64,000 bases of DNA. Source: a virus. This document shows, in pieces, positions 41,985 through 50,743 of the stretch (positions within the stretch are counted from its first letter, which is position 1; each line of letters begins with the position of its first letter). The stretch is taken from IMG/VR virus record IMGVR_UViG_3300042868_008033, positions 1-64,000 of that record; one strand, 5' to 3'. The notes below the pieces were generated by a model that was not told the origin of the DNA, made no database searches, and saw only the letters and a program-made list of their open reading frames with translations. The position numbers and the translations under genes were made by a program.

Positions 41985-43127
41985 TCAGAATGGAATTTCA
42001 TCCGTATTTACCACCGTAGGGGCTTTTCCTACGGGAGCATCAACTTTCGCATCAACCTTGGAATACAAGTCGAGGAACGCCATTTTGGTGTCTGTGTCGA
42101 ACCGTGCCACGCATAGTTCAATAGCTTTCATTCGGTCGCCAAAGATTTTAAATGCTTTAGCAATGTGGACCAAACGGCGTGTGGAGATAACTTCATCAAC
42201 AGCACCTTGGTCAAATGATTGTCGAACAATATCAGCCCATTGTGTCAACTTCTCAACAAAATCCTGGTCAGCAATCAATGGTGAAAGTATTTTCTTTTCA
42301 GTCTTAACATCAGGATATTCCTGTTCAACTGTAATAGGGAAACGTTCTAGGAATGCATCATCTAGAATCTGTGAAAGGTAACGACCTTCTTCACTACCAC
42401 GACCTTTAGTGTTTGCAGTAGCAATGACGTTGAACCCATCTTTTGGATATACCATCTCACCGTTTTTCTTGTTGTAGTATGGTTTGCCTTCTAAGATACC
42501 TTGCAAACACATCAACTTATTAGAACCACGGTCAACTTCATCAATCAACAGAATGGCGCCACGCTTCATTGCTGTAATAACAGGACCGTCACGATTAACA
42601 ACGTTCCCATTAACAAGAGTAGGACCACCGAGCAAATCCGATTCATCAGTTTCAATACTAATGTTAACTCTAATGCACTCCCGCCCGAGCTCCGAGCAAG
42701 ATTGTTCCACCATGAGGGTTTTACCATTACCTGAAAGGCCTGTAATGAACACAGGATAAAACAAATCAGACTTAATGATATTACGCAAATCTTTAAAAAA
42801 TCCAAATGGCACATAATCTTTATACTTTGTAGGAATTGATACGTCAGAGTCATCAACTAGTTTAGGTTGTTTGAATTCTAAAACTTGTGCAGCCAATGCA
42901 ATTTCAAGTTCAGGTTCTTTAACAATTGTTTTCTTGGTGCCGATGTTAGGCAATTTATATTCTCCTCGACCAACTCTATAATCAGACTTGGTTACAAACC
43001 AGTGTGGAAAAGAAAGGTCATTTTCTTCAATAACTTGTTGAATGCCGTCACGGGTCAAAATAGAACCTGTGCCATACAATTCTTCGGCTGCTTTAACAAA
43101 AGCGGTTTGATTGCGGTTTAAACTCAT
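41985..43127 (-). CDS. cobS: CobS-like AAA+ ATPase (MoxR/CobS family)
   Basis: 380 residues. Walker A FITGLSGNGKTLMVEQ, Walker B AILLIDEVDRGSN, sensor VIATANTKGRGS and the arginine-finger region DDAFLERFPITVEQEY. T4-like marine phages carry this CobS-like gene together with a CobT-like VWA protein, here at 61441-63531. The pair resembles MoxR/VWA chaperones rather than a true cobaltochelatase (CobN is absent). Confidence 0.85.
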   Translation of the reverse strand: MSLNRNQTAFVKAAEELYGTGSILTRDGIQQVIEENDLSFPHWFVTKSDYRVGRGEYKLPNIGTKKTIVKEPELEIALAAQVLEFKQPKLVDDSDVSIPTKYKDYVPFGFFKDLRNIIKSDLFYPVFITGLSGNGKTLMVEQSCSELGRECIRVNISIETDESDLLGGPTLVNGNVVNRDGPVITAMKRGAILLIDEVDRGSNKLMCLQGILEGKPYYNKKNGEMVYPKDGFNVIATANTKGRGSEEGRYLSQILDDAFLERFPITVEQEYPDVKTEKKILSPLIADQDFVEKLTQWADIVRQSFDQGAVDEVISTRRLVHIAKAFKIFGDRMKAIELCVARFDTDTKMAFLDLYSKVDAKVDAPVGKAPTVVNTDEIPF

Positions 43128-43160
43128 ATTTTTCTCCAGTTATGACATCCACATATTGGT

Positions 43161-43189
43161 ATTATACATGAAAATCAACTCAATGGCAA
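43161..43189 (-). promoter_or_regulatory. Early promoter (TTGCCA-N17-TATAAT) with AGTACT box
   Basis: -35 TTGCCA at 43189-43184, -10 TATAAT at 43166-43161. AGTACT abuts the -35 on its upstream side. Drives cobS. Confidence 0.85.
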
Positions 43190-43204
43190 GTACTACTAAA
43201 ACAA

Positions 43205-43459
43205 TCATTCTGTCTCCCACTTTTCGGTTTGTTTAAAGGATTTCTCTTGGATTGTGAGGCTATCTTTAGATATATGCCTAGGATTACCACATAATCCACA
43301 TTCAGGGTTTCCACAATCCATGGCATGGTGTTTGGCAAACTTGTGAGGTTCTTTAACATCCATGCCGTGGCGTTTGGCAATTTTCATTTGTTTTTTGATG
43401 GCAATCTCATCATTCTGCAAACGTTTTGAGTGTTTGATTTTATCTTCTTCTGTACTCAT
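43205..43459 (-). CDS. Small zinc-knuckle-like phage protein
   Basis: 84 residues, basic and helical, ending with H-x3-DCGNPECGLCGNPR, a Cys/His cluster conserved in small phage proteins. Probably binds zinc. Function unknown. Confidence 0.65.
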   Translation of the reverse strand: MSTEEDKIKHSKRLQNDEIAIKKQMKIAKRHGMDVKEPHKFAKHHAMDCGNPECGLCGNPRHISKDSLTIQEKSFKQTEKWETE

Positions 43460-43468
43460 ATTTAATCC

Positions 43469-44590
43469 TTAAAATGCATCGAAGTTGAAATACTTAGGTG
43501 ATTCTTTCATTAAAATAATAGTGGTGCCGTTTTTCTCAAAGATGAACTGGCCAGTTTTGTTGTTGAATTTCACCAAGTCATCGTTGCCAAAATCTCTTTC
43601 GTTCCAACCTGAATCTTCACCTTGTTCATCATCAACAACCGCTGTGGCCAAGAGTTGCAAACCCTTAGTTTCTTGTGGTTCTACTTTATTTAAAGATTTG
43701 AACCAATAACTGACACTGATATCTTTTGATGACAATGGTGTACCTGTCCATTTTGTTGGACTCACACGGTCAGCCTTACGGTCACCACGATAGACTTCAA
43801 TAGCATATGTAGCACCAGAATCAAACTCTGCCTTCACGTTAAGGATACGCATTGCATCTTGTGGCGATTCATTGTAACGATTCATTTCTTCAATCATTGC
43901 CTTCAACATATCAAAGTTAAATGCTGAAAATACAGAAGCAATGTTTACAATTCGTTCTGTATGTGATTTATCATTCAAGTTATCGGCACAGTACTCACGA
44001 ATGAATGCCTCATCCAAACCTTTAAAGTTAACCATGTAGAAGATACGACCTGGTCGGTTACGCATATGCGAATCAACACGCCATTTATCATTACTGGTCA
44101 ACATAAACAATTTCTTGGTTGAATAAATTCCATCCAATAATGTCAGCAATGCTTCTTGTTCTTCACTGTTATACACCTTCTCAAATTCATCAAACATCAC
44201 AATACATGGTTGCTGAATAGATTGAATCAGTGTATTGAATTTATCACCATGCCATGCAGCATTGATAACAATAGTTGGCACATTTTGTTTGGCCATTTCA
44301 ATACAAATGTTTTTACTCAGCAAGGTTTTACCTGAACCTTTTTCACCCACGAGCATTACACCTGTGGATTTCTCACGATTCCAAAAACTGTTGATGATAC
44401 GTTCAGTGTTACGAATCGTATCACCATACAGTTTTGTAGGCACATCAAAATTCTCAATCTGTTCGATATAGAAATTTTCGAATGGATCCTGCTTGACAAC
44501 ATAGTTGCCAGCAGGTAGAACCTCATGTAGGTCCATTGATTCTCTAGTGGCAATACGAAATGTATTGCCTGACTTCATGTAGTAACTCAT
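43469..44590 (-). CDS. AAA+ ATPase
   Basis: 373 residues. Walker A GEKGSGKTLLSKNIC, Walker B CIVMFDEFEKVY, and the sensor LFMLTSNDKWRV, then MRNRPGRIFYMVNFKGLDE. C-terminal ~150 residues are unique. The second AAA+ gene beside rIIB. Partner unknown; it resembles ATPases found next to rII in T4-like environmental phages. Confidence 0.8.
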   Translation of the reverse strand: MSYYMKSGNTFRIATRESMDLHEVLPAGNYVVKQDPFENFYIEQIENFDVPTKLYGDTIRNTERIINSFWNREKSTGVMLVGEKGSGKTLLSKNICIEMAKQNVPTIVINAAWHGDKFNTLIQSIQQPCIVMFDEFEKVYNSEEQEALLTLLDGIYSTKKLFMLTSNDKWRVDSHMRNRPGRIFYMVNFKGLDEAFIREYCADNLNDKSHTERIVNIASVFSAFNFDMLKAMIEEMNRYNESPQDAMRILNVKAEFDSGATYAIEVYRGDRKADRVSPTKWTGTPLSSKDISVSYWFKSLNKVEPQETKGLQLLATAVVDDEQGEDSGWNERDFGNDDLVKFNNKTGQFIFEKNGTTIILMKESPKYFNFDAF

Positions 44591-44601
44591 TAAGGTTCAA
44601 T

Positions 44602-44675
44602 CCAGTTATTTGCGTTTTCTTGCACAGGTGGTTACCACCTTGCGGGCCAGCTATTTGCGTTTTCTTGCACAGGTG
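44602..44675 (-). repeat. 45-bp tandem duplication at the rIIB 3' end
   Basis: 44602-44630 and 44647-44675 are 29-nt copies with one mismatch, offset by 45 nt (in frame). The rIIB stop lies between them; the second copy, read in frame past the stop, encodes a 13-residue tail PPVQENANNWIEP. Confidence 0.85.
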
Positions 44676-45390
44676 CAGTGAATTCTTCTTCATCAGATGG
44701 CATCACACCAACTTCACCAATCACTTCATAACGGCAGGCACGGCCTTTCGCATTGTCATAATCTGTTGGAATGGATACAACATCACGGGGATTGATTTTA
44801 ACAATCACAGTGCGTTCGCCGCCAAAGTGAGCCAAATAGGACTCAGAGCAGAAATGCAAACCAGCAGAGCAAGTTTGATTCTTGTCATCATTAACTTGGT
44901 TACGTTCCATCTCCACAAACATACCAACAGAATTGTCCATTGTGCCTGTATGACAATCTTTATAATCGTCACGGACTTTTTTGTATGCCAAGAAATGACC
45001 ATCGCCTGTAATTGGCAAACGATTCTTTTCCAAGAAACCATACAACTCATTCACAGCACGGAACGAAGGGTTTTCCATCATGTTCTGCATGAAGTTGGCC
45101 AATGGTTCAATTGGAAAACCTGATTGCAACATCTCAACCATACGGTTAACAATAGCACCATGCATCTCTGTGCCTTTCCAAAACAATTTCTCGCCTTGTA
45201 CTTCAATATTGCCTGCGCCGTAATTCAACACAACCTTTTTAGGATTGATTGTATCACGTACAGTTTCCCAATCACTTGCCTTGATGGCATCAACTACCTT
45301 TTGATAGGTGATATGGGTTTTAGAAATTGTGTGTGGTGTATTATCAATAACAACCACAACATTAGAACCTTGAATCAAATACGGAAACAT
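44632..45390 (-). CDS. rIIB: rIIB-like protein
   Basis: 252 residues from ATG 45390; a GTG at 45399 overlaps rIIA. Conserved block NPSFRAVNELYGFLEKNRLP, DGHFLAYKKVRDDYKDCHTG, GTMDNSVGMFVEM and CSAGLHFCSESYLAHFG. rIIA/rIIB act in membrane-linked host takeover and defence against prophage exclusion. The end is altered by a 45-bp duplication. Confidence 0.88.
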   Translation of the reverse strand: MFPYLIQGSNVVVVIDNTPHTISKTHITYQKVVDAIKASDWETVRDTINPKKVVLNYGAGNIEVQGEKLFWKGTEMHGAIVNRMVEMLQSGFPIEPLANFMQNMMENPSFRAVNELYGFLEKNRLPITGDGHFLAYKKVRDDYKDCHTGTMDNSVGMFVEMERNQVNDDKNQTCSAGLHFCSESYLAHFGGERTVIVKINPRDVVSIPTDYDNAKGRACRYEVIGEVGVMPSDEEEFTAPVQENANSWPARW

Positions 45391-45391
45391 C

Positions 45392-47554
45392 TTAAACACC
45401 TTTCACTGTGTCAACCAAATTAATATACTCACACACATCACCCTCATTTGCATACGAACTCAATTTATCAAGCAGAGGGTATCGCTTAGAAAAATCAGCC
45501 AATTTTTGTTTGTATTGTACAAGCAAATCTTCAACATCTACGTTGTTCTCAACTTGCATTGCTCGCATCAATTGTTGTAACCAATGGATGCCTTTCAACT
45601 TTGGTAGACCAACAAAACCATCTAAGAATGCTTTTGCAGGACTCTTTACATCAACACCATCAATCACCGTCTGGTAATTATAGTTGAAAATGTCGTGCTT
45701 GTCAAGCCGTTCCATCACGGTAGCCATACCAATTTTGGTATTTAAGTTATTAACAGTGGTAGAAATGTGTTCTTCAAGGTTAATCCAGTTTGGCATCTTT
45801 TTGATGGTTTCAATATCACCTTTACGGACACCATACACATTAACTTTCAACTCATCAATCTCGGTTCTATTCAACAACTGTTTCAACTGGTCAACATTGT
45901 GACGCAATTTGGTAAATTGAGGAACAAAGCCTAGCAATGGAACATAATAAAACTTTTCAGTCTTATCAAACTTATCCAATGTATCAGCGGCACGCCAAAC
46001 AAAATCTTGTGATGCTGAGCGATTGGATGCACCACCACGGCGTTCAAGGTGAACAATAGTCACATTCTTACCAAAACCATTACCGCCACCAGCCTTACGT
46101 GGTTTCTCAGTCAAACTTGATGCAGCCATACGCTGTGCAGCAGGTGGATTGTGCAACATTGTATAGAAAGCAACCAAATTCATTGGTTTGGTTTTATCCA
46201 GTTTGTCCAACACAAACACATTTTCACGATAAGTGTTTTTCTCTTTATTGCGGAAATGGTGTTTAGCACGTTCAAATGAACCGGTCTTACAATCATTCTC
46301 AACAAACATTGAGATGTTGTCAACCTCGATATTGAAATATTCAATACGCTTTTGGTCTTTATCATAAGATACAGAATGACTACGATTCTTGCAACGGTTA
46401 TTACCACGTTCAGACTCAAATTGTTTGATATGAATGTTCATAGCCTTCAAATCAAGCAAATCTGCCTTGATATCAAACGAATGATACCCAGCACCACGTA
46501 CATCAAACAAAGCAAAACCAGTGTTGGTCACATATTCAAGCACTGCACCTTGCCATAATTCTTGGTGTTTCTTGTTATACAAAAACTTGGAACGTTCCCA
46601 TTCACCTTCAATCACATCAGCTTCAGCAGTAAGAACCTTGGTCAATGCAGCATTAACTGCAACCAATTTTTTACGAATAGAATCAATGGTCAATGGAATG
46701 TAGGACAAACCTTCACGTGATGCTTGAAAGTCCAACTCACCAATGCCAAATTCAAGCACAAGGCCACATTTCAACAATTGGTGTACACCTTCAAGTGATT
46801 GTTCGGCTTGTGGTACTTCAATAGGATATGCAATGTTACCCATCACAGCAATGGATGAGGTACGATTGTACCTATCAGATTTAACTGAATGAACACCGGG
46901 AATAATATTCTGTGTTTCATATTCAACACGTTCAATATTGATTGTGTTACCTGTGATTGTAGGCAATACAGGGAACCAACGATACACTTTAACTGCTTCA
47001 TCAGTAAATTTACTAAAGTCATACCTGTCATTGACGGAGAATTTTACCTCAACACCATTAGATTCTGATACCGCTTCTTCACCCATCAGAGCAATAGATG
47101 GCACACCAACGTCATTGATAAAGGCAGAGTAAATGCCTTTGCGGCCATTTTGAATGGCAGTGACAGTGAAGTTATCAGTATAAGAGAACGGAGATTTTGA
47201 ACCAAGACCAAGAGCACCGATAAACTCATTAGATTCGGTTTTGGTTGATTCAAAATATGTGGTGTAAATTTTGGTTACTTGGTCATGTGACAAACCAGTG
47301 CCAAAATCACGAATAGAAAACCACGGTTCTAGTGTGGTTGGCAGGTGCACCTCGAAAGGTTGTGTGGTGCCTGCTGCGGTGTGACTATCAATGGCATTAC
47401 ATGACAGCTCACGAATTATCGCCTTAATCTTATTGGCGTACAAACCGCTGGAAAGAATGTTAAATGCTTTTGCTGAATTACGGATACGGAACTCACCGAT
47501 TTCACCAACATTGGAAAGAATGGCCTCTGCTTGAGGTGCGCTATTGAGAATCAT
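45392..47554 (-). CDS. rIIA: rIIA-like protein (GHKL ATPase fold)
   Basis: 720 residues from ATG 47554 behind AAAGG; T4 rIIA is 725. The GHKL ATP site is clear: IIRELSCNAIDSHTAAG (N box), WFSIRDFGTGLSHDQV (G1) and NEFIGALGLGSKSPFSYTDN (G2). Transcribed from a promoter at 47587-47615 together with rIIB. Confidence 0.9.
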   Translation of the reverse strand: MILNSAPQAEAILSNVGEIGEFRIRNSAKAFNILSSGLYANKIKAIIRELSCNAIDSHTAAGTTQPFEVHLPTTLEPWFSIRDFGTGLSHDQVTKIYTTYFESTKTESNEFIGALGLGSKSPFSYTDNFTVTAIQNGRKGIYSAFINDVGVPSIALMGEEAVSESNGVEVKFSVNDRYDFSKFTDEAVKVYRWFPVLPTITGNTINIERVEYETQNIIPGVHSVKSDRYNRTSSIAVMGNIAYPIEVPQAEQSLEGVHQLLKCGLVLEFGIGELDFQASREGLSYIPLTIDSIRKKLVAVNAALTKVLTAEADVIEGEWERSKFLYNKKHQELWQGAVLEYVTNTGFALFDVRGAGYHSFDIKADLLDLKAMNIHIKQFESERGNNRCKNRSHSVSYDKDQKRIEYFNIEVDNISMFVENDCKTGSFERAKHHFRNKEKNTYRENVFVLDKLDKTKPMNLVAFYTMLHNPPAAQRMAASSLTEKPRKAGGGNGFGKNVTIVHLERRGGASNRSASQDFVWRAADTLDKFDKTEKFYYVPLLGFVPQFTKLRHNVDQLKQLLNRTEIDELKVNVYGVRKGDIETIKKMPNWINLEEHISTTVNNLNTKIGMATVMERLDKHDIFNYNYQTVIDGVDVKSPAKAFLDGFVGLPKLKGIHWLQQLMRAMQVENNVDVEDLLVQYKQKLADFSKRYPLLDKLSSYANEGDVCEYINLVDTVKGV

Positions 47555-47586
47555 TACAAAACCTTTTTCAATCAATCAATACAAGT

Positions 47587-47655
47587 ATTATATCAGAAAT
47601 AATACCAACTGGCAACCATGTTGTTGTTAACCTACAACAGTAGTACTTTAGTACT
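47587..47655 (-). promoter_or_regulatory. rIIA early promoter (TTGCCA-N17-TATAAT) with double AGTACT box
   Basis: -35 TTGCCA at 47615-47610, -10 TATAAT at 47592-47587. A perfect inverted/direct pair AGTACT-AA-AGTACT lies 25-40 nt further upstream (47641-47655). Confidence 0.9.
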
Positions 47656-47657
47656 AA

Positions 47658-47891
47658 TCAATGATATCCACCATAACAATGTTCCGTAACATAACTGACA
47701 ACTGCTTGGCGACCATCATCATTCAAATTGAATACATCAATTGGATGTTTAAAATTAAAATGCATATTTGGACTATCCCACCATCTATCTACCAATTCTT
47801 GGCGACCAAGCAATGCCATCAGCATATTATCACAATCAGCCTTTTGCAAAGCGTGTTGTATTTTATTTTGAACTTCTCTTTTGCGCCACAT
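47658..47891 (-). CDS. Small phage protein, unknown function
   Basis: 77 residues from ATG 47891 behind GGAG. Begins MWRKREVQNKIQHALQKAD, later HPIDVFNLNDDGRQAVVSYV. No domain known. It overlaps the upstream gene's stop by 2 nt or less. Confidence 0.6.
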   Translation of the reverse strand: MWRKREVQNKIQHALQKADCDNMLMALLGRQELVDRWWDSPNMHFNFKHPIDVFNLNDDGRQAVVSYVTEHCYGGYH

Positions 47892-47893
47892 AA

Positions 47894-48175
47894 TTAACTC
47901 CAAGTCCTGTGACGTTCAGCCACCCATTCTCTACCATCATATTCCTCAATGTACCAGTCTACATCATCAGGAACTTCTACGATTTTTAAATCTGAGAAAT
48001 CACCACCAGCATCGGTACCATATTCTTCAATCATTGCCACAAGGTCTGGACAATCACGGGGAATATCATAATACCAAAATCTTTCATCAGTAATACCAGC
48101 ACGGTTTTTATATTCATCTAATGCAGCCTCAGATAAACCAAAACCACCATGACACGCATTTATAACAACTTTCAT
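47894..48175 (-). CDS. Conserved phage protein (MKVVIN-x-C family)
   Basis: 93 residues. MKVVINACHGGFGLSEAAL, CPDLVAMIEEYGTDAGG, VPDDVDWYIEEYDGREWVAE, RHRTW: a signature widely conserved in phages of diverse hosts. Function unknown. Confidence 0.75.
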   Translation of the reverse strand: MKVVINACHGGFGLSEAALDEYKNRAGITDERFWYYDIPRDCPDLVAMIEEYGTDAGGDFSDLKIVEVPDDVDWYIEEYDGREWVAERHRTWS

Positions 48176-48178
48176 TCT

Positions 48179-48391
48179 TCAACTCCGAAATGTTTTATTA
48201 ATCTTATCCGCACAATAATGGCCATCCATTCCTTTGTCACCTAGTTCCTCACATATGGTTAGGCATTCCATAACAATCAACTCGGCGAACTTTTCAGGAT
48301 CATCAATGGTATACTCGGGCCAAGTATGCTGATTGCCGCTATTATAGTGACCGCCGGCCTGTGACCAAAGTTCTTTAATTCTTTCGTTCAT
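48179..48391 (-). CDS. MNERI-family small protein, copy 1
   Basis: 70 residues: MNERIKELWSQAGGHY, then EKFAELIVMECLTICEELGD. Tandem duplicate of the next gene, ending with almost the same INKTFRS/IKGTFRS motif. A 22-bp identical DNA segment flanks both copies. Confidence 0.7.
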   Translation of the reverse strand: MNERIKELWSQAGGHYNSGNQHTWPEYTIDDPEKFAELIVMECLTICEELGDKGMDGHYCADKINKTFRS

Positions 48392-48394
48392 TCT

Positions 48395-48589
48395 TCAACT
48401 CCGAAATGTTCCTTTGATTCCACTCCAACAGGCAAGCGCAGAGTTATCTTTTTTCATAACATCTTCACAGATTTTCATACATTCCCATACAATCAACTCG
48501 GCGAATTGTTCCAATTCAAATTCAATCGCATGGTTAGACCACTCGGGGAAACCTGCCTCGATGGAAAGTTGTTTGATTCTTTCATTCAT
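48395..48589 (-). CDS. MNERI-family small protein, copy 2
   Basis: 64 residues: MNERIKQLSIEAGFPEW, EQFAELIVWECMKICEDV, ending GIKGTFRS. Adjacent paralogue of 48179-48391, 3 nt apart. Function unknown. Confidence 0.7.
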   Translation of the reverse strand: MNERIKQLSIEAGFPEWSNHAIEFELEQFAELIVWECMKICEDVMKKDNSALACWSGIKGTFRS

Positions 48590-48601
48590 AATTTTACCTG
48601 A

Positions 48602-49480
48602 TTAACCACAAATTGCATACTCAGCCAAATCAGACCAGTTTTTACCTGCGCCTTGGCGAATCTTTGTTACCTGAATCAGTGTACGGAGCGATAACTCTTT
48701 AACTGAATCTTGGTGTTTCTCAATCAAATTCATAGCATCAGTCTTAACGACCTTATCAAACTCAGGCATAAACTCACCTGTAGACAACAGGTGGCGCATA
48801 CGTTCGACCTTTTGCTTTGTGGTCATTGACAAGTCAACAGCCAATGAACGGGTCAGGATAGCCTGGTCAATATTGGATGCGGACAAGTTGGAGATAAACA
48901 CAACACGACCTTTGAATTCGAAGGATGTAGGCAAATCTTCATCTTTGATATCCGCTCTCCATGAAATGATACGGCGTGAATATGAATCAAGCGCACCTTT
49001 GAGCAGGTTCAATGATGTAGGATCCTTGAGTACGGAATCACAATCATCAAACACAATAACACCATCTTTATTTTCATAAAGTGTGCGGTACAGGCCTTTA
49101 GGTGTTGAATAACCTTTGATGACACGGAATGTCTTGGCAGTCTTAAGGACGGTACCAACAGCGATATCATCAAGCACGGATACATCTTTGAAACCAAGTG
49201 CTGTCAACGTTTGTGACACGGTAAAAGACTTACCAAGACCACCAGGACCAGTCACAACAACGGATGCTTGTGCGCCGTTAGCAAGCATAGTAACCATATC
49301 AGACACAAAACCGAAGCGTTGGTTAATACTAAAACGGGACTCAAGCACAGGTGCAACAGAATTGGATTCTGATTGTGCCTTACGGATGACATAATCCATA
49401 TGCGCCTTGTTTGAACGCTTTACAGTCTTGCCGTTGATAACAGCAACATACTTACCACCAACAAATTTCACATCAATCAT
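48602..49480 (-). CDS. AAA+ ATPase, third
   Basis: 292 residues. Walker A VVTGPGGLGKSFTVSQTL, Walker B GVIVFDDCDSVLKD, sensor VVFISNLSASNID. The N-terminal ~45 residues (KFVGGKYVAVINGKTVKRS) are a small KOW-like or unknown domain. Own early promoter, and a good site (AGGAG). Function unknown. Confidence 0.8.
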   Translation of the reverse strand: MIDVKFVGGKYVAVINGKTVKRSNKAHMDYVIRKAQSESNSVAPVLESRFSINQRFGFVSDMVTMLANGAQASVVVTGPGGLGKSFTVSQTLTALGFKDVSVLDDIAVGTVLKTAKTFRVIKGYSTPKGLYRTLYENKDGVIVFDDCDSVLKDPTSLNLLKGALDSYSRRIISWRADIKDEDLPTSFEFKGRVVFISNLSASNIDQAILTRSLAVDLSMTTKQKVERMRHLLSTGEFMPEFDKVVKTDAMNLIEKHQDSVKELSLRTLIQVTKIRQGAGKNWSDLAEYAICG

Positions 49481-49508
49481 CGTTACTCCTAATCAATCAA
49501 TACTACGT

Positions 49509-49558
49509 ATTCTACAGGTTCTGGTAGAAAAGGCAAGCCTAATACTTTAGTACTCAAG
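49509..49558 (-). promoter_or_regulatory. Early promoter (TTGCCT-N16-TAGAAT) with upstream AGTACT/AATACT boxes
   Basis: -35 TTGCCT at 49536-49531, -10 TAGAAT at 49514-49509. Upstream GAGTACT-AA-AGTATT at 49554-49542, and AATACTTGACC 21 nt further up. Drives the 292-aa AAA+ gene. Confidence 0.8.
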
Positions 49559-49566
49559 CAGTCTGG

Positions 49567-49731
49567 TCAAGTATTCTTCTTGGAACGCTTCGGTTTCTCT
49601 GCTTCAGCAACCATTGCTGCCCGCTTTTCCGTTGCGTCCACCCACTCCTGGTGGTCTGCAACCAGTTTTTTGTACTCATCATATGTGACAACGGCATCAT
49701 TCCAACGATAGGTAAACGTTTCTGGATCCAT
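49567..49731 (-). CDS. Small 54-aa protein (short gene)
   Basis: A frame of 54 residues starting MDPETFTYRW, then VDATEKRAAMVAEAEK and a basic end KPKRSKKNT. Closely packed between neighbours in the same direction, coding-like composition. Its stop overlaps the distal box of the next promoter. A real early gene is likely; no homology known. Confidence 0.6.
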   Translation of the reverse strand: MDPETFTYRWNDAVVTYDEYKKLVADHQEWVDATEKRAAMVAEAEKPKRSKKNT

Positions 49732-49734
49732 ATA

Positions 49735-49941
49735 TTATACGGACTTTCCTGTCGCTAAGTGTACTACGGCAGCTGGGAATAAGACTGCCACCGCCAATTC
49801 CAAGAGGTCTGGATCCAGTTTGTCATTACTTGCAAGGCGTTCTATAGTCTTGGTCATGACCCATGGACGGCGGTCAAGAAAACGGAGAGCTGAATCTAAT
49901 GCAAAATCTTGTGCATATGAAATTTCTAATTCATAATTCAT
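49735..49941 (-). CDS. Small protein of unknown function
   Basis: 68 residues from ATG 49941, overlapping the upstream stop by 4 nt. DPDLLELAVAVLFPAAVVHL is a hydrophobic segment. Unrecognised. Confidence 0.55.
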   Translation of the reverse strand: MNYELEISYAQDFALDSALRFLDRRPWVMTKTIERLASNDKLDPDLLELAVAVLFPAAVVHLATGKSV

Positions 49942-50159
49942 ACTGTCACACCCCAATATTTCATAACACGTTCCAAACAATATAAATGGTCTGTGATTTC
50001 ACCAATGTCCTTGGCTTCATCAATATCAAATATTGCAAAACCACGACCTTCAGCACGATTCACCAAATCCTGTTTTAGTGATTCATATGTACTTTGCAAT
50101 TCCGTTTGTATGATACCATCAACGGTATCCCAATCCAATTCAACAGTTACTTTTTTCAT
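49938..50159 (-). CDS. Small conserved phage protein
   Basis: 73 residues: KKVTVELDWDTVDGII, YESLKQDLVNRAEG, ending HLYCLERVMKYWGV. I recall this arrangement from T4-like cyanophages. Function unknown. Confidence 0.65.
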   Translation of the reverse strand: MKKVTVELDWDTVDGIIQTELQSTYESLKQDLVNRAEGRGFAIFDIDEAKDIGEITDHLYCLERVMKYWGVTV

Positions 50160-50168
50160 AATTAATCC

Positions 50169-50348
50169 TTAATCCTTACTGGGGGGCACCGCAATTATAT
50201 AACAACGTTGATTTCTTGGCAAATCTTTTTCACATTCCATTAATTCTGTGTCCATAATTTTGCCATTAGCAAAATACCCAGTGGGTGACAATACAATCCA
50301 TGAAATGGTAATCATGATGCCAATTATAATGCCAATTATTATATTCAC
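50169..50348 (-). CDS. Small single-pass membrane protein
   Basis: 59 residues from GTG 50348 behind GGTGG; ATG at 50366 would overlap the next gene. A long hydrophobic helix (IIIGIIIGIMITISWIVL) leads to a polar domain with two cysteines (ELMECEKDLPRNQRCYI). Signal-anchor type. Function unknown. Confidence 0.5.
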   Translation of the reverse strand: MNIIIGIIIGIMITISWIVLSPTGYFANGKIMDTELMECEKDLPRNQRCYIIAVPPSKD

Positions 50349-50349
50349 A

Positions 50350-50742
50350 TTACCACCATGAATCATAGTAAACGGCATCGCCTACAGCAATAGCTGCCAT
50401 TGCCTTGCCAATGAATTCCATATCCTGTGCAACAGAATCAGGATCAGGTGGATTATTACCAAAGAAGAAACCAACTGTTTCAGGCAATCGGCCTTTTGTC
50501 ACATCCATTGCCAATGATTGCAGGTCTTCCATTGTCAATCGTACAGGCACACAATTAAACGATTCTTTATCGCCGCCTTTTGAACGATATAGGCGTTCCA
50601 TCCAACCATGGAGGTCGTGGTGCTTACGCCAATATGCCAATTCTTCTAAATCATCTTCACGACCAGCGTCCTGACCACGCACATTAAAATCATCAATCAC
50701 ATCTTCCGCTTTTACACGGAATGCGTACATATCTAAACCCAT
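50350..50742 (-). CDS. Conserved MGLDMYAF family protein
   Basis: 130 residues. MGLDMYAF and YWRKHHDLHGWMERLY are the marks of a small family common in phages and bacteria; a Trp-Arg-Lys-His core may bind nucleic acid or nucleotides. Function unknown. Confidence 0.65.
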   Translation of the reverse strand: MGLDMYAFRVKAEDVIDDFNVRGQDAGREDDLEELAYWRKHHDLHGWMERLYRSKGGDKESFNCVPVRLTMEDLQSLAMDVTKGRLPETVGFFFGNNPPDPDSVAQDMEFIGKAMAAIAVGDAVYYDSWW

Positions 50743-50743
50743 T

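Noticed and set aside
42484-42759. 91-aa plus frame opposite cobS
   Set aside because: Shadow of the CobS-like coding region, without start signals.
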